From IMCC26256 sp037146835 (lineage in GTDB: Bacteria > Actinomycetota > Acidimicrobiia > IMCC26256): a DNA stretch of 11,094 nucleotides. The position numbers were made by a program, and so were the translations under genes. The notes under the pieces were generated by a model. That model was not told the origin of the DNA and ran no database searches. It was given only the letters and a program-made list of their open reading frames with translations. The DNA lies in NCBI GenBank assembly GCA_037146835.1, contig JBAWWI010000067.1:1-11094 (forward strand). Reading direction: 5' to 3'. Below, in pieces: positions 1-5,585 of this stretch (the stretch's first letter is position 1; every line of letters begins with the position of its first letter).

Positions 1-1
1 T

Positions 2-667
2 ATGGAGATCACTTGGGATGAATTAGCCAGGGTCGAGGCTCAGATCCATGGGGCCCGCGGGTACGCAGATGCCTACCGACGCCTCCTCTACCACTCGGCT
101 CGCAGGGTCCTTGAGGCCAATGGATTTGTAGACCTAGAGGAGTCGGGGGAGTTCCCGATCGACCGTGCATCGGTTGAGGCGCAAGCCGAAAAATTCCGCT
201 ATGAGAGCGCCTCGGATCCAAAAGGCAGGAGGTCGACCGCCAGTAATTACGCAGATAACTGGGTGAGGTTTGCTGGTTGGGTGCGGCGTTACCTGCGGCG
301 CGAGGCTCAGGGGAGAGCCGAGGATTATCTCGCCGAACTCCGCCGCGGTTCTCGAACCTCCAAGCGCTCTTCAGGGCTTGTGGGGGCTAGGCGCTTATCC
401 GGTGTAGCTCGCCGTGGAGAGAGTTTTTCATCTCAGCGAATGGAGCTCGCAGCTGATTTTGAGCTTCCTTCATTCTCGGAGCCTCCGCAGATGATGATGA
501 CTCCGCCTCGAGAGCAGATGCGTTCACAGATACGGTCTCAGATCAACGAGACACACCGAGTTGCTGTGAAGACAAGTTTCGGCTTATTCGAGATGGAGCT
601 TCCGTATGACTTGTCGCCAGAGGATGCGGTGCGGATTACATCCGCGATACTGCGCTTAGTGGAGTAA
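2..667 (+). CDS. Hypothetical basic protein, possibly 5'-truncated by window edge
   Basis: I do not recognise this 221-residue protein. ATG is at base 2, so the ribosome-binding site and any longer N-terminus lie outside the window and the start is uncertain. Residues 1-115 look alpha-helical and rich in Arg, Ala and Glu. The stretch near residues 79-100, with Ser-Thr-Ala-Ser-Asn-Tyr, then Phe-Ala-Gly-Trp and a basic tail, faintly recalls the N-terminal SAM-like domain of tyrosine recombinases, but no catalytic domain follows, so I do not call it an integrase. Residues 110-145 are a basic, Ser/Gly-rich linker. Residues 160-180 are Met/Gln/Arg rich. The last 40 residues (VKTSFGLFEMELPYDLSPEDA and on) look like a small compact beta-alpha domain. 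No signal peptide or membrane segment is visible. Real coding is supported by an uninterrupted frame and by the TAA stop just ahead of a convergent gene. Function unknown. Confidence 0.6.
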   Translation: MEITWDELARVEAQIHGARGYADAYRRLLYHSARRVLEANGFVDLEESGEFPIDRASVEAQAEKFRYESASDPKGRRSTASNYADNWVRFAGWVRRYLRREAQGRAEDYLAELRRGSRTSKRSSGLVGARRLSGVARRGESFSSQRMELAADFELPSFSEPPQMMMTPPREQMRSQIRSQINETHRVAVKTSFGLFEMELPYDLSPEDAVRITSAILRLVE

Positions 668-675
668 TTGCGGTT

Positions 676-705
676 AGAGGCTTTTTAAAGCAGATTTATG
701 CCTCT
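676..705. terminator. Weak bidirectional stem-loop between convergent genes
   Basis: The hexamer agaggc (676-681) is the reverse complement of gcctct (700-705), and the space between holds a second small inverted repeat (gctttttaaagc, 680-691). It sits between the stop of the rightward hypothetical gene and the stop of the leftward FKBP gene, where a shared terminator is expected. The stem is short and there is no clean T-run after it, so this is a weak call. Confidence 0.3.
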
Positions 706-708
706 TGG

Positions 709-1263
709 CTAGGCGATTGATTTCATCTCAACAACAAACCAAAGCGTCTCACCTGGAGCAATGGCGGGCGTTGGTGGGTTATCCCCGTACGCGAGATTTG
801 CTGGAATGCCTAGTAGGCGAGTGCCGCCGGCCTGCATTCCGAGAAGACCTTGGCTCCATCCTTGGATCACCCGGTTGAGAGGAAATGTTGCCGGTGCTCC
901 ATTTGCATATGACGAGTCGAAGATTTTTCCAGTCGAGCAAGAGACGCCGATGTAATCGACTGTAACGCTCGATGTCGCGACTGCGGCAGGGCCTGTTCCA
1001 ACGACAAGGTCTTTGATTAGAAGCGATGTTGGTGCGGGGCCAACCTCGATCGGAACCGCCGGGGAGCCCTCCGGGAGAGCCTCGGAGACGGCGACGCATG
1101 GCTTGCCTGCTGCAGATTGGGCCTGAGCTGTAGTGGTGGAGGTGGTCGTCGGGTCTGCCTTGGGGCTACTTCCAGCACATGAAGCAATCCCTACGGTGCT
1201 CACCATTGCTGCGATTAGGCCTGCTACTACAAGGCGTTTCCAGGTTCCGTTGCTCTGAGTCAT
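709..1263 (-). CDS. FKBP-type peptidyl-prolyl cis-trans isomerase, lipoprotein
   Basis: Predicted 184-residue exported lipoprotein that catalyses cis-trans isomerisation of prolyl bonds in folding extracytoplasmic proteins. Residues 8-28 form a basic-hydrophobic signal ending in a lipobox-like Ile-Ala-Ser-Cys, with Cys29 as the likely lipidated residue. Residues 30-55 are a Thr/Ser/Ala-rich linker. The FKBP domain spans about 81-184 and shows family landmarks: Asp103-Tyr104, Phe115-Asp116-Ser117, Val132-Ile133 with Trp136, Ile153-Pro154, Tyr159-Gly160, and the closing LWFVVEM strand. Start: the frame is open upstream to 1416, but that extension translates a C9A10 tract into Pro/Lys and gives no signal peptide in the right place. 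The ATG at 1263 places the signal correctly. No Shine-Dalgarno sequence is visible before this ATG, so leaderless or weak initiation is possible; a second ATG at 1290 also lacks one. The family call is secure; the substrate is unknown. Confidence 0.9.
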   Translation of the reverse strand: MTQSNGTWKRLVVAGLIAAMVSTVGIASCAGSSPKADPTTTSTTTAQAQSAAGKPCVAVSEALPEGSPAVPIEVGPAPTSLLIKDLVVGTGPAAVATSSVTVDYIGVSCSTGKIFDSSYANGAPATFPLNRVIQGWSQGLLGMQAGGTRLLGIPANLAYGDNPPTPAIAPGETLWFVVEMKSIA

Positions 1264-1310
1264 GGAGGAAAGGTAGCAGCGAGACTCCATAAAAACATGG
1301 CGCTTCCAGG

Positions 1311-1366
1311 AACTTCGGGCATTTGTAGTCGCTATAGCGACATTTATCGCCCGAAGTTTTTTTTTT
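1311..1366 (+). terminator. Nested inverted repeat followed by T10 (intrinsic-terminator-like on + strand)
   Basis: Outer arms aacttcgggc (1311-1320) and gcccgaagtt (1349-1358) are perfect 10-bp reverse complements. Between them lies a perfect 14-bp palindrome, gtcgctatagcgac (1328-1341). The right arm runs into ten T residues (1357-1366), the classic layout of a Rho-independent terminator read rightward. No gene on the + strand ends here: the DNA to the left is the antisense of the FKBP gene and its leader. Read leftward, the structure lies in the FKBP 5' region. It could end antisense or readthrough transcription, insulate the next gene, or be an intergenic repeat. Confidence 0.55.
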
Positions 1367-1375
1367 GGGGGGGGG
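1357..1375. repeat. Homopolymer junction T10G9
   Basis: Ten T (1357-1366) followed directly by nine G (1367-1375). Such tracts are prone to slipped-strand length change and to sequencing or assembly error. It lies in intergenic DNA between the FKBP gene and the small membrane-protein gene, so a length change would affect spacing or transcription rather than a reading frame. Confidence 0.9.
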
Positions 1376-1432
1376 CTGGAAGCGCTGTGAGCGTAGATGT
1401 CCCAGGCCCTTGGCATTCTGTGAAGCGTTCAA

Positions 1433-1448
1433 TCGTTTAGGTAAACGA
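1433..1448. promoter_or_regulatory. Perfect 7-bp inverted repeat, possible operator
   Basis: TCGTTTA-GG-TAAACGA is a perfect inverted repeat with a 2-bp centre, about 50 bases before the start codon of the small membrane protein. The size and symmetry suit a dimeric repressor site, or it may form a small RNA hairpin in the leader. No recognised promoter hexamers are clear around it. Which regulator, if any, binds is unknown. Confidence 0.35.
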
Positions 1449-1499
1449 AGAGTGGCCAAAGAGTGCTTGAGCAACAAACCGTTAGAGGGGGTAGCAGGT

Positions 1500-1646
1500 A
1501 TGACGTTCTGGATGCTTGTTCGCTACATCTTCGCCGGCGTGCTGCTCGTTATTGCCTTCGTCGTTGCCGCATCGATTGTTCTAGTGCTCTTCCCGTTGTT
1601 CTTGGTTGGAGCGGTTCTCTTCGCCGCAATGCCAAGCCGCTATTGA
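1500..1646 (+). CDS. Small single-helix membrane protein (48 aa)
   Basis: A 48-residue protein that is almost entirely hydrophobic from about residue 8 to 43, rich in Val, Leu, Ala, Ile and Phe, with Arg8 near the start and a short Pro-Ser-Arg-Tyr tail. It would form one long or two short membrane helices. The ATG at 1500 is chosen because agaggggg (1484-1491) gives a strong ribosome-binding site at good spacing. The frame is open upstream to about 1365, but that part starts in the G9 tract and encodes an unconvincing Cys/Arg-rich sequence. The NYN gene follows 103 bases later on the same strand, so shared transcription is possible. Function unknown. Confidence 0.6.
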   Translation: MTFWMLVRYIFAGVLLVIAFVVAASIVLVLFPLFLVGAVLFAAMPSRY

Positions 1647-1662
1647 ACCTCGCTAGCAACTG

Positions 1663-1706
1663 AGTAAGTCATTTAGTAAGTAAGCCAGTCAGTCAGTGAG
1701 TAAGCC
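1663..1706. repeat. Degenerate tetranucleotide repeat, AGTN consensus
   Basis: Eleven consecutive in-register 4-base units: agta agtc attt agta agta agcc agtc agtc agtg agta agcc. Eight of eleven fit AGTN and ten of eleven start with AG. It lies between the small membrane-protein gene and the NYN gene, ending about 30 bases before the NYN ribosome-binding site. A GTG inside it (1696) is in frame with the NYN gene, but initiation there is unlikely. It looks like an old, diverged microsatellite or a periodic leader element. Confidence 0.7.
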
Positions 1707-1715
1707 ACCCGTATC

Positions 1716-1729
1716 GGTTCGTTTGAACC
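1716..1729 (+). promoter_or_regulatory. Leader hairpin just before NYN ribosome-binding site
   Basis: ggttc-gttt-gaacc is a perfect 5-bp stem with a 4-base loop, followed by a short A-tract and then the aggag ribosome-binding site (1738-1742). It could affect mRNA stability or access to the start. The sequence superficially resembles a tRNA T-arm, but no tRNA surrounds it. Confidence 0.35.
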
Positions 1730-1749
1730 CAAAAAATAGGAGTCACTCA

Positions 1750-2271
1750 ATGTCATCAACACTCAACAGCCGCCAGATCACAGGCACCACTAGCCACAGC
1801 ATCGACATCCGTGATCGTGCGCTGCATCTCGTAGATCTTGAGAACCTTGCAGGAGGTCCAGGTCAAGAGTGCTTCGTGTACCGAGATATTTGGGACGACT
1901 ACACATACTCGGCGGGACTAAATGAGCAGGACCACGTTGAGATTGCAACCTGTGGTCTAGTGATGGCTGAGGCAGCATTTTCACTACCGACCCGTTACCC
2001 CAAGCACTGCGCGAATGGTGCCGATGGTGCCGAGAATCTTCTCTTGGGAATCGTGGGACCTGAGTTCGTTGCTCGGAGATATGAGTGGCTCGTAATCGGT
2101 AGCGGAGACCACGCATTCGTTCCCTATGCCCTAGAGGCACAGAGGCTAGGAGCAAAGGTGCGCATCGTCTCAGCCTCTGGTAGTCGCTCCGCTGAATTCA
2201 GTGGCAACGGTTTTGCGATTCGCGACCTCGTATCTCGTCCCGCAGCATCAAACCTCGCTCTAATCGCCTGA
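1750..2271 (+). CDS. NYN-domain (PIN-like) putative ribonuclease
   Basis: A 173-residue protein whose start and end fit the NYN subfamily of the PIN-like nuclease fold. Near the N-terminus is LVDLENL (Asp29, Glu31, Asn32), matching the hallmark metal-binding strand. Near the C-terminus is WLVIGSGDHAF (Asp120), matching the second hallmark, followed by a helix and a strand (AKVRIVSASG). Asp92 and Glu95 lie where a middle acidic residue is expected. Family members generally cut RNA with metal ions; whether this one is active is inference. The ATG at 1750 is chosen because aggag (1738-1742) sits 7 bases before it; an in-frame GTG at 1696 lies inside the tetranucleotide repeat and has no good site. 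The protein looks cytoplasmic, with no signal or membrane segment. The preceding gene on the same strand encodes a tiny membrane protein. The gene ends inside the hairpin shared with the convergent DUF1003 gene. Confidence 0.75.
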   Translation: MSSTLNSRQITGTTSHSIDIRDRALHLVDLENLAGGPGQECFVYRDIWDDYTYSAGLNEQDHVEIATCGLVMAEAAFSLPTRYPKHCANGADGAENLLLGIVGPEFVARRYEWLVIGSGDHAFVPYALEAQRLGAKVRIVSASGSRSAEFSGNGFAIRDLVSRPAASNLALIA

Positions 2272-2334
2272 CAGCACCGGTCAGCGGCACGGCATCGCGC
2301 AGTATTACTGCGTTATGTCGTGCCGGCTGTCAGG
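2267..2334. terminator. Long bidirectional hairpin containing both convergent stop codons
   Basis: The outer arms cctgacagc (2267-2275) and gctgtcagg (2326-2334) are perfectly complementary. After a 9-base bulge, cggcacggcat (2285-2295) pairs with atgtcgtgccg (2315-2325) with one G-T wobble. An inner stem is cgcag (2298-2302) with ctgcg (2308-2312). The stop of the NYN gene (2269-2271) and the stop of the DUF1003 gene (2330-2332, minus strand) lie in opposite outer arms. No T-run follows on either strand, so termination would rely on the hairpin itself or on Rho. Confidence 0.65.
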
Positions 2335-2983
2335 TGGACGAGGTTGGCTCGGAGCCGGCATCTCGGTGTTTTGAGGACTTAGGCACCGTCTCATCTCCTA
2401 GCGTGGAGTGCGAGTCTTTAATGGCAAGGTCGACGATTTCGTTGACGTGCATCAAGTCAACCCCTTGATTCGCAGCTAAGTGCGTGACCATGATGAGCGA
2501 CCGAAGGTTTGACTCAAAGTCGATTTGTGCTCGCAGGTCAGAGCGTTTGGCCTGACGGTTTTGGCTGACCATCACAAACGTTGCAAGAAAAATTGCCTCG
2601 AGGCTCACGATCATAGTTAGGAGCCCGAATGGATACTTGTCGAACCTCTTTATCCCAAGATGTACAAGACCGACGTTCAATATGATCCATACGCCGAACC
2701 AAACCGCATGTATGTATACAAACTTAAGTGAACCGGCGAAGGATGTCACCCTGTCTGCGACGAGATCTTGCTTTGTCCTTAAATATTTGAGGCGCTGAGT
2801 CTCGCTAGGCGATGTCCAGTGCTCGAGATTGAAAACCTTGCCGTCTACTAGGCCGTCTGCTGCATCGATCATTCTGCATGCCGGACACGCTAGATAGTGG
2901 CTGACGTCAGCATTCTCTGGAGTCCGTGGGTTATCGGAGGTCGCATTACTTGTGGACGATTCTGAGCTACTGCTTGGTTCCAT
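2330..2983 (-). CDS. DUF1003 family membrane protein
   Basis: A 217-residue integral membrane protein. Residues 1-27 are a hydrophilic Ser/Thr/Asn-rich tail. Residues 33-36 are Cys-Pro-Ala-Cys, a possible metal-binding knuckle. Two membrane segments lie at about 84-106 and 118-140. The stretch from FDKYPFGLL through MVSQNRQAKRSDLRAQIDFE is the signature of DUF1003, a widespread bacterial family without an assigned function. The C-terminal cytoplasmic part (about 145-217) ends in a charged, probably disordered tail. The ATG at 2983 is chosen over an in-frame start at 3085 because an AGGGGG ribosome-binding site lies just upstream and the longer version would overlap the divergent promoter region. 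It is divergent from the FMN oxidase gene and convergent with the NYN gene. The family call is confident; the role is unknown. Confidence 0.88.
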   Translation of the reverse strand: MEPSSSSESSTSNATSDNPRTPENADVSHYLACPACRMIDAADGLVDGKVFNLEHWTSPSETQRLKYLRTKQDLVADRVTSFAGSLKFVYIHAVWFGVWIILNVGLVHLGIKRFDKYPFGLLTMIVSLEAIFLATFVMVSQNRQAKRSDLRAQIDFESNLRSLIMVTHLAANQGVDLMHVNEIVDLAIKDSHSTLGDETVPKSSKHRDAGSEPTSST

Positions 2984-3025
2984 TTTCTGCCCCCTGGTTG
3001 GAATGTTTAGATTTGTCCTGCACGC

Positions 3026-3067
3026 AACCATAGAACCGATTGCGCTGGCGTATACGCAGTTATGGTT
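3026..3067. promoter_or_regulatory. Inverted repeats in divergent promoter region
   Basis: The 213-base gap between the divergent DUF1003 and FMN-oxidase genes holds an inverted pair, aaccata (3026-3032) and tatggtt (3061-3067), enclosing a perfect 10-bp palindrome gcgtatacgc (3048-3057). The position suits an operator serving one or both promoters. Clear -35/-10 boxes are not evident, and the arms do not obviously match the LldR-type operator known near lactate-oxidation genes. Confidence 0.35.
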
Positions 3068-3195
3068 CAGACTCGAGGAAGCCAAAGGGCGTCCGGGCGG
3101 CTTACGCTGAGGGTCGGGACCGGTCTAGGTTGGTTGAGGCTTCAACGCTCGTGGAACATGCGCCGAATCGGGCGCGGAGAATAAGAAGGAACTTT

Positions 3196-4329
3196 ATGGT
3201 TGATAAAGATGCAGGTCCATGGGAACGGCGCGGCGCCGCGCTTGAAAGTGTTGCTACCGATGCTGACGGGTTACCGCTCACCCTCGCTGATTTTCACTCC
3301 GTATTCTCTCAGGTGCTCTCCGAATCGACCCTTGCTTATTACGAGGGCGGGGGCGCAGATGAGCTGACGCTTGCCGAGAATGTGACTTCATGGCAGCGAA
3401 TGAACCTCTGGCCGCGCGTGCTGCGCGGGATTGACTCCGTTGATACGAGCTGCGAGTTTCTGGGTCGACGTATGCCGCATCCTTTCATCGTCGCTCCTAC
3501 CGCATTCCACGGCCTTGCGGATCCTGATGCTGAGATTGCAACCGCACGTGGAGCGCTAGACGCAGGTGCGATCTATACGCTCTCAACGCTTGCACATACC
3601 GGACCCGGTGAATTGGCTGCAGCTGTTCCCGATGCGCGTCGCTGGTTCCAGTTATATGTATTGCGCGATCGAGCACTTACTCGAGCAATAGTCGAAGAAG
3701 CAGTGGCGAGCGGTTTCGAGGCGATTGTGATTACTGTCGACTTGCCACCAGCAGGGCGCCGAGAGCGTGAGATGCGGACCGGGTTTACTCTTGGCGGCGA
3801 TTTAGTAGTTCCGTCAATTGCCGCTGCGGGAACCATAGAGCCGATCACAATGTTTGACCTGCCGAACCTCTTCGACGCGACTCTCTCTTGGTCTGATATT
3901 GAGCAGATTGTGCGCTGGTCAGACCTGCCAGTGATTGTGAAGGGAGTGCTTCATCCGCGCGATGCGCTCGCTGCAGCGGAGCACGGTGCTGCTGGAGTTG
4001 TCGTCTCAAACCATGGTGGCCGTCAACTCGATTCAGTGCCATCTGGTGCAGCCGCGTTGGCCGGAGTTGTTGATGCCGTCCACGGTCGAGTCTCTGTCCT
4101 CGTTGATGGCGGAATCCGTCGTGGAACCGATGCAATAAAGGCCCGTGCTCTTGGGGCAGATGCCGTGCTGGTTGGGAGACCTATCCTCTATGGGCTTGCA
4201 GCTGCAGGATCACCTGGCGTAAGCGCAGTACTCAAGATTCTCGTCGCTGAACTAGAGAATGGTTTGGCGCTGGTAGGGGAGCGTCGCTTTGATGAAGTAA
4301 CAGCATCGGTGCTCAGCCCTGAGTCGTGA
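3196..4329 (+). CDS. FMN-dependent alpha-hydroxy acid dehydrogenase/oxidase
   Basis: A 377-residue TIM-barrel flavoenzyme of the L-lactate dehydrogenase / glycolate oxidase / lactate monooxygenase family, which oxidises (S)-2-hydroxy acids to 2-keto acids. Visible family residues are Tyr48/Tyr49 near the N-terminus, FQLY with Tyr154, TVD with Asp182, IVKG with Lys249 (FMN N1), SNHGGRQLD with catalytic His273 and substrate-binding Arg276, and DGGIRRGTD (304-312) plus VGRP for the phosphate of FMN. The length fits the family. No membrane-targeting insert is obvious, so a soluble enzyme is likely; the electron acceptor (oxygen, quinone or other) cannot be told from sequence. The ATG at 3196 is chosen because agaagga (3184-3190) lies 5 bases before it; the frame is open to 3040, but the extension overlaps the divergent promoter region. 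The LLM oxidoreductase follows 122 bases downstream. The family is secure; the exact substrate is not. Confidence 0.92.
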   Translation: MVDKDAGPWERRGAALESVATDADGLPLTLADFHSVFSQVLSESTLAYYEGGGADELTLAENVTSWQRMNLWPRVLRGIDSVDTSCEFLGRRMPHPFIVAPTAFHGLADPDAEIATARGALDAGAIYTLSTLAHTGPGELAAAVPDARRWFQLYVLRDRALTRAIVEEAVASGFEAIVITVDLPPAGRREREMRTGFTLGGDLVVPSIAAAGTIEPITMFDLPNLFDATLSWSDIEQIVRWSDLPVIVKGVLHPRDALAAAEHGAAGVVVSNHGGRQLDSVPSGAAALAGVVDAVHGRVSVLVDGGIRRGTDAIKARALGADAVLVGRPILYGLAAAGSPGVSAVLKILVAELENGLALVGERRFDEVTASVLSPES

Positions 4330-4333
4330 GCAC

Positions 4334-4378
4334 TCGCAATACTTTTTCTATTGCAATGCGTTTTGTATCGCAATACTT
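4334..4378. repeat. Direct repeat TCGCAATACTT with central inverted half-site
   Basis: A perfect 11-bp direct repeat at 4334-4344 and 4368-4378. Between the copies lies tattgc (4349-4354), complementary to the gcaata inside either copy, so two mutually exclusive hairpins are possible (4336-4354 or 4349-4375). It lies right after the FMN oxidase stop and before the LLM gene. It may be a terminator, an operator array for the LLM promoter, or chance in AT-rich DNA. Confidence 0.5.
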
Positions 4379-4451
4379 CTTGCATGAATAGTTAGCAAGG
4401 GTAGAGAATATCCAAAGATTATCCGCATATATCTAACTAAACGAGGCATCC

Positions 4452-5423
4452 ATGACACGTCTTGGCTATCAAATCCCAAACTTCGACTACCCCGGCCTTG
4501 AGCGCTCCGATGCATTTCGCGCCACGGTTGAGTCGGCAAAGGCTGCAGAGTCATCTGGCTTCGACACGGTGTTAGTGATGGATCACTTCTACCAACTCCC
4601 TGGTTTAGGAGCGCCTGATAACTCAATGCTCGAGTGCTACACGCTGCTAGGCGCTCTTGCACAGCACACCTCAAAGGTGCGCCTCGGAGCACTAGTTACG
4701 GGAAACACATATAGAAACCCTGCGATCCTTGCGAAACTCATAACAACTCTCGACCACGTATCTGGAGGGCGAGCACAACTAGGTATCGGCGCTGGTTGGT
4801 TTGAGTTGGAGCACAACTCCTTTGGTATCGACTTTGGAACCTTCACGCATCGCTTCGAGAAGTTAGAGGAGTCGCTTCAGATAATCCTCCCGATGCTTCG
4901 CGGTGAACGACCAACATTCTCTGGCGAGTATTACAACGTCGTTGAGGCAATAAATGAGCCTGCACCGCTCTCACGCATACCAGTAATGATTGGTGGAGGA
5001 GGAGAGAAGAAAACGCTCCGGATGGTTGCCCAGTATGCAGACCTCGGGAACCTGAACTGTGAGCCCGGCGAGGTTGGTCGCAAGCTTGATGCTCTCGCAG
5101 CACACTGCGAGCGTCTTGGTAGGGACCGTGGTGAGATTGTGATGTCTTGGAATCGCGCCGTGTGTATTGCAGAGACAACCGCTGAGGCAGAGAAGGATCG
5201 CGACGCATTCCTCCTCGATCGTGGCATGGACTACCAGTCGCTGACATCGGATTTCCAGACGATGGTGGATCGCTACCTAGTAGTTGGGGACGTATCGACA
5301 ATCGGTGCGCAGTTTGCGGAGTGGAAGGCATTGGGAACCGACGGCTTCACCGTCAGCATGCCGGCGCAGGGGCACAAGCCCGAGAATGTTGAGATGCTCG
5401 GCAGGGTTCTAACAAGCCTCTAG
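4452..5423 (+). CDS. LLM class F420-dependent oxidoreductase
   Basis: A 323-residue luciferase-like monooxygenase-fold (TIM barrel) oxidoreductase, most like the actinobacterial group annotated as probable F420-dependent oxidoreductases. Evidence: LGYQIPNF at the start, VMDHF (Asp44-His45), VRLGALVTGNTYRNP (76-90) with the following LDHVSGGRAQLGIGAGWF (100-117), EHNSFGIDF, RFEKLEE, FSGEYY, and PVMIGGGGEKKTLR (177-190) that should hold the cofactor phosphate. Such enzymes transfer hydride between F420H2 (or FMNH2) and small organic substrates; the substrate here is unknown. Cytoplasmic, with no signal peptide. The ATG at 4452 has gagg (4443-4446) 5 bases upstream. The 122-base gap with repeats suggests it has its own promoter rather than strict co-transcription with the FMN oxidase. 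F420 versus FMN use is inferred from family resemblance. Confidence 0.9.
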   Translation: MTRLGYQIPNFDYPGLERSDAFRATVESAKAAESSGFDTVLVMDHFYQLPGLGAPDNSMLECYTLLGALAQHTSKVRLGALVTGNTYRNPAILAKLITTLDHVSGGRAQLGIGAGWFELEHNSFGIDFGTFTHRFEKLEESLQIILPMLRGERPTFSGEYYNVVEAINEPAPLSRIPVMIGGGGEKKTLRMVAQYADLGNLNCEPGEVGRKLDALAAHCERLGRDRGEIVMSWNRAVCIAETTAEAEKDRDAFLLDRGMDYQSLTSDFQTMVDRYLVVGDVSTIGAQFAEWKALGTDGFTVSMPAQGHKPENVEMLGRVLTSL

Positions 5424-5585
5424 ACGCTCCGAGGCGCACCTCAAGTAACGGTGGCAACTAACGGTGTCCCACCCCCACTTCATACTTGTCTCTACTTAAT
5501 TAGTTAGAGCGGAGTCAGGTTGCCGTGATTTTGGATACCTGCGGGGATGCTCTCGTTGGGTTTGATTTAGTGGAGGGTGGCGTCA
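5424..5585. other. Intergenic region before nuclease operon
   Basis: A 162-base gap. It holds a weak gcctc/gaggc stem (5416-5435) just after the LLM gene, a short direct repeat of taacggtg, and an AT-rich patch around 5496-5508 with near-palindromic ttaattag that could contain the promoter for the following operon. I see no confident promoter hexamers and no gene. Confidence 0.3.

Noticed and set aside
1..667. Tyrosine recombinase/integrase
   Set aside because: Only a vague resemblance in one helix; the catalytic Arg-His-x-x-Arg...Tyr domain is absent and no attachment-site repeats were seen.
1264..1416. N-terminal extension of the FKBP gene to 1416
   Set aside because: It would translate the C9A10 tract into Pro-Pro-Pro-Lys-Lys-Lys and bury the lipoprotein signal; the ATG at 1263 gives a normal signal peptide.
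1716..1729. tRNA T-arm resemblance (ggttc...gaacc)
   Set aside because: No acceptor, D or anticodon arms surround it, and it lies directly before a ribosome-binding site.
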